A DNA stretch of 64,000 nt from Rhodospirillaceae bacterium (GTDB lineage: Bacteria; Pseudomonadota; Alphaproteobacteria; Reyranellales; Reyranellaceae): the NCBI GenBank assembly GCA_009772935.1, contig WOUR01000024.1, positions 62,001 through 126,000 on the forward strand, in the 5' to 3' direction. The notes under the pieces were generated by a model. It saw only the letters and a program-made list of their open reading frames with translations, searched no databases and had not been told where the DNA came from. The position numbers and the translations under genes are program-made. Shown in pieces: positions 61,684-64,000 of the stretch (positions within the stretch are counted from its first letter, which is position 1; each line of letters starts with the position of its first letter).

Positions 61684-62194
61684 ACCGCTCGACTTCAGGA
61701 TCGATCGCCTCGCGACACCGGTCGGCGAGCTTGTGGTCGTCGCCGACGCCGCGGGCCGGCTGCGGGCAATCGACTGGACAGACCACGAGGCGCGCATGCG
61801 CCGTCTGCTCGACCGCTATTGCGGCCGGGGGCGCTACACCCTTTCACCCGCGCGCGATCCGGGCGGGCTGACCACGGCGATGGGTTTGTATTTCAAGGGC
61901 GACGTTGCGGTCATCGACACGCTGCCGGTCGAGACGACCGGTACGCCGTTTCAGAGAAGCGTGTGGCAGGCGCTGCGCAAGATCCGCCGGGGTACCACGA
62001 TCTCCTACGCCGAACTGGCTACGCGAATCGGCAAGCCTCGCGCGGTGCGCGCGGCCGGACTCGCCAACGGCCAGAATCCGATCGGCATCGTCGTGCCGTG
62101 CCATCGCGTGATCGGCAGCAACGGCACGCTGACGGGCTACGGCGGCGGCCTGCCCCGCAAGAAGTGGCTGCTCGAACACGAGGGCGCGCTGTAG
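61676..62194 (+). CDS. ogt: Methylated-DNA-[protein]-cysteine S-methyltransferase
   Basis: The 172-residue suicide enzyme removes methyl groups from O6-methylguanine. The acceptor is Cys142 in GIVVPCHRVIG. GTPFQRSVWQALRKI and SYAELATRIGKPRAVRAAG supply the DNA-binding helix-turn-helix and arginine finger. The ATG at 61676 overlaps the end of the Ada/AlkA-like gene by 8 bases, giving a two-gene alkylation-response operon. Confidence 0.95.
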   Translation: MPEPLDFRIDRLATPVGELVVVADAAGRLRAIDWTDHEARMRRLLDRYCGRGRYTLSPARDPGGLTTAMGLYFKGDVAVIDTLPVETTGTPFQRSVWQALRKIRRGTTISYAELATRIGKPRAVRAAGLANGQNPIGIVVPCHRVIGSNGTLTGYGGGLPRKKWLLEHEGAL

Positions 62195-62215
62195 GCGCGC
62201 GCGGAAGACCGACCC

Positions 62216-63190
62216 TCAGTCCAGCGAGACGCCGGTCTGCGTTGCCACCGTCTTCCACTGGCGCACTTCGCCGTCGAGGAAGCTCGCCATCTCGGCACTG
62301 CCTTGCGGCATGGGATCGAGAAAGGCGGCGTCGAACTTCTCCTTCACGTCCGGCAGGAGCAGCACGCGGCCGATGTCCGCCGCCAGCTTGTTCGTCACCT
62401 CGGGCGGCGTGCCGGCCGGGGCCAGGAAGCCGTACCAGTTGTAGACCACGACGCCCGGCGCGCTCTCGGCATAGGTCTGCACCTCGGGCAGGCGCGGATG
62501 TCGTTCGGCCGTGGCGATGGCCAGCGCCTTCAGCTTGCCCGACTGGAGATGCGGCATGACCGGCGCCATCGCGTTCATCACCAGCGGGATCTGGCCGTTG
62601 ATCGCATCGTTCAGTGCCGGCCCGCCGCCCTTGTAGGGGACATGGACGAGGTCGAGGCCGACCTTGGTGCGTAGCAGCTCGTAGGTGAGATGCGGACCGC
62701 TGCCCTGCCCCGGCGTGCCGACCGCGATCTTCTGCAGCTGCTCGCGCGGCATCGCCAGCAGGTCCTTCAGCGAGTTTGCCGGAAAAGACGGATGCGCCAC
62801 CATCACCTGCGGCGAGGCGCCGACCAGGGTGATCGGCACGAAGCTCTTCACCGGATCGTAGCGCGCCTTGGAATAGACGGCCGGATTGATGCCGTGCGCG
62901 ACGTCGGCATAGAGCAGGGTATGACCGTCGGCCGGCGCGCGGGCGACGATCTCGGTCCCCAGCATGCCGGCGGCGCCGGCCCTGTTGTCGACGATCAGCG
63001 TGTAGCCCGCCGTCTCCTGCAGCTTCTGCGCGACCAGACGGCCCGTGAAATCGGAACCGCCGCCCGGCGCATAGGGCACGACGAGGCGAATGGTCTGCGA
63101 TGGATAGGTGGCTTGCGCGCGGGCAGACGCGCCAGTCAGGCCGGCGACAGAGCCGGCAGCCAGAAGCGTGCGTCGGGAGAGGGTCGTCAT
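62216..63190 (-). CDS. Tripartite tricarboxylate (TctC/Bug)-type binding protein
   Basis: The 324-residue periplasmic protein has a twin-arginine-like signal (SRRTLLAAGSVAGLTGASARAQ region, cleavage after about residue 25). It opens YPSQTIRLVVPYAPGGGSDFTGRLVAQKL, the Bug family hallmark, with VDNRAGAAGMLGTE and HVPYKGGGPALND later. Such proteins bind small carboxylates. No TctA or TctB membrane gene is near, so it is an orphan receptor. Its ligand is unknown. Confidence 0.93.
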   Translation of the reverse strand: MTTLSRRTLLAAGSVAGLTGASARAQATYPSQTIRLVVPYAPGGGSDFTGRLVAQKLQETAGYTLIVDNRAGAAGMLGTEIVARAPADGHTLLYADVAHGINPAVYSKARYDPVKSFVPITLVGASPQVMVAHPSFPANSLKDLLAMPREQLQKIAVGTPGQGSGPHLTYELLRTKVGLDLVHVPYKGGGPALNDAINGQIPLVMNAMAPVMPHLQSGKLKALAIATAERHPRLPEVQTYAESAPGVVVYNWYGFLAPAGTPPEVTNKLAADIGRVLLLPDVKEKFDAAFLDPMPQGSAEMASFLDGEVRQWKTVATQTGVSLD

Positions 63191-63241
63191 GACACGCAGC
63201 CAATCACACTTCGTGCCAAACCTGCCCTTCCTTCGCGGCTT

Positions 63242-63658
63242 CTACCTCGGCGGCATGGTGTCGAAACCCGCCAGCGCCGGATCGACCTGGTCCCACGCAT
63301 GACCACGCGCCCTGTAGAACACCATCTTCGGCGCGTATCGGTCCGGCTCGTCGAGGCCTGCGGCGTGCACGGTGAAGAGGTCGGGCATTGCGGCGAACGT
63401 CAAATAGACAGGTGTTCCGCAGGCAGGACAGAAGGCGTGCGTCTTCACGTTGCCGCTGTCCGCGGCAAGGTCCCAGTGCGTCGCGCGTCCGGAGATCTTG
63501 ACGTCCTTGCGGCCCGCGAAGGTCAGATAGGAGCCATGCCCCGTCCCGCTGCGGCGCTGGCAGTCGCGGCACTGGCAGTCGGCCATCACCACCGGTTCGG
63601 CGGGGATTTCATAACGGACCGCACCACAGGCACAGCCGCCGGTATAGGCCTCGCTCAT
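63242..63658 (-). CDS. GFA-family protein
   Basis: The 138-residue zinc protein has GGCACGAVRYE, DCQCRDCQRRSG and FCPACGTPVYL, the seven cysteines of the GFA (glutathione-dependent formaldehyde-activating) fold. Most family members are not proven formaldehyde enzymes, so the function is uncertain. GGAAGGAGGG precedes the ATG at 63658. The start overlaps the stop of the small membrane gene by four bases. Confidence 0.87.
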   Translation of the reverse strand: MSEAYTGGCACGAVRYEIPAEPVVMADCQCRDCQRRSGTGHGSYLTFAGRKDVKISGRATHWDLAADSGNVKTHAFCPACGTPVYLTFAAMPDLFTVHAAGLDEPDRYAPKMVFYRARGHAWDQVDPALAGFDTMPPR

Positions 63659-63906
63659 ATCCGCCCTCCTTCCAGGGGGCGCTGCGCGCCCGTTCGTCGA
63701 TTTGCGATCAGCTTCAACCAGGGGCCGGCATGGAAGGCGCTCATCAGGCCGTACATCACGGCCATGCCGTTCACCACCGACGCCCCGCATAACGCCTCGG
63801 CTGGCCCGCCACCCGACGCTGCCGTTGCGACCGCCATGGCCGCGAAAGTCGGCATCGCCGCATAGCGCAGCCCGTCGGCGACGGCGGCGAGAGGGCTGGT
63901 CATCAT
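63655..63906 (-). CDS. Small membrane protein, unknown function
   Basis: The 83-residue product has two hydrophobic stretches (about 15-30 and 41-57) and a basic C-terminus. I do not recognise it. It is coupled to the GFA gene by a four-base overlap and starts 5 bases after a partial frame at the window edge, so the three are probably one operon. Confidence 0.6.
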   Translation of the reverse strand: MMTSPLAAVADGLRYAAMPTFAAMAVATAASGGGPAEALCGASVVNGMAVMYGLMSAFHAGPWLKLIANRRTGAQRPLEGGRI

Positions 63907-63911
63907 CGGGC

Positions 63912-64000
63912 TCAGCGCCTGCCGTATTCGTCGTGGCGGCGGAACCGCGGCGGGCCCTGCTCATTGCGGCCCCTGGGCGCGCGATCGAGCCACTGATACA
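63912..64000 (-). CDS. C-terminal end of an unidentified gene (cut by the window edge)
   Basis: An open minus frame enters from the right edge and ends in TGA at 63914-63912. Its 28 visible residues end in FRRHDEYGRR. The 5-base gap to the next start and the matching strand suggest a real gene. The fragment is too short to identify. Confidence 0.4.
   Translation of the reverse strand, partial: YQWLDRAPRGRNEQGPPRFRRHDEYGRR

Noticed and set aside
62165..62215. Terminator after ogt from the GCGCGC repeats
   Set aside because: The arms are GC runs without a T tract, so a rho-independent terminator is not supported.

Overview
The window looks like chromosomal DNA of a high-GC alphaproteobacterium. 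Four points support this: a small aa3-type cytochrome oxidase subunit IV, a MipZ division-site ATPase, a cysteine-free ribosomal protein L31 of the alphaproteobacterial form, and the gene orders holC-pepA, surA-pdxA-rsmA and gmk-yicC. The tripartite-tricarboxylate-type binding protein and the many acyl-CoA and molybdoenzyme genes would fit a Rhodospirillales/Reyranella-like soil or water organism, but the sequence alone does not fix the genus.

Layout. 1-4.5 kb: housekeeping genes purM (5' end outside the window), purN, a cox subunit IV gene, ndk and a YheS-type ABC-F gene. 4.5-9.1 kb: an MFS carrier, a SAM methyltransferase, a cyclase-family hydrolase and an FkbM-like methyltransferase. 9.1-11.1 kb: holC and pepA. 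11.2-35.2 kb: a 24-kb surface-glycan island. 35.4-41 kb: surA, pdxA, rsmA, a PlsC-like acyltransferase, gmk and yicC. 41-47 kb: an SDR, an anchored SGNH protein, an acyl-CoA dehydrogenase, a VWA protein, an MFS carrier and mipZ. 47-57 kb: two paralogous molybdopterin oxidoreductases, between which lie a membrane ClpP-like protein, an acyl-CoA synthetase, an ABC exporter, cyaY and rpmE. 57-64 kb: a palindromic repeat element, an ABM-domain protein, a DUF2252 protein, an MFS exporter, an alkylation-repair pair (Ada/AlkA-like and Ogt), an orphan TctC-type binding protein, a GFA protein and small genes.

The glycan island is the most interesting part. A minus-strand operon (27.4 to 17.9 kb) encodes, in order: a GDP-fucose-synthase-like reductase; a pyruvate-dehydrogenase-E1-like alpha/beta pair with no E2 or E3; a ColD-like PLP 3-dehydratase with His in place of the PLP lysine; a heptose-7-phosphate-kinase-like GHMP kinase; an unusual SDR; and, after a gap, a B12-binding radical SAM enzyme and an aldo/keto reductase. 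A Gmd-like 4,6-dehydratase is transcribed divergently from an operator-like inverted repeat. A fused HddC-GmhB gene supplies GDP-heptose chemistry. Read together, these genes suggest a GDP-linked 3,6-dideoxy sugar (colitose-type), possibly carrying a two-carbon branch placed by the TPP enzyme, as YerE does in yersiniose synthesis. Methyltransferases (FkbM, TylF), two PhyH-like oxygenases and two GT-A-like glycosyltransferases would decorate and assemble the product. No wzx, wzy or ABC glycan exporter was recognised within the island.

The island lies between pepA and surA, where many alphaproteobacteria carry lptF-lptG-lptD. None of those three genes is visible here. Start sites were chosen from homology, ribosome-binding sites and overlaps. 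All family assignments come from reading motifs by eye; no database was searched.
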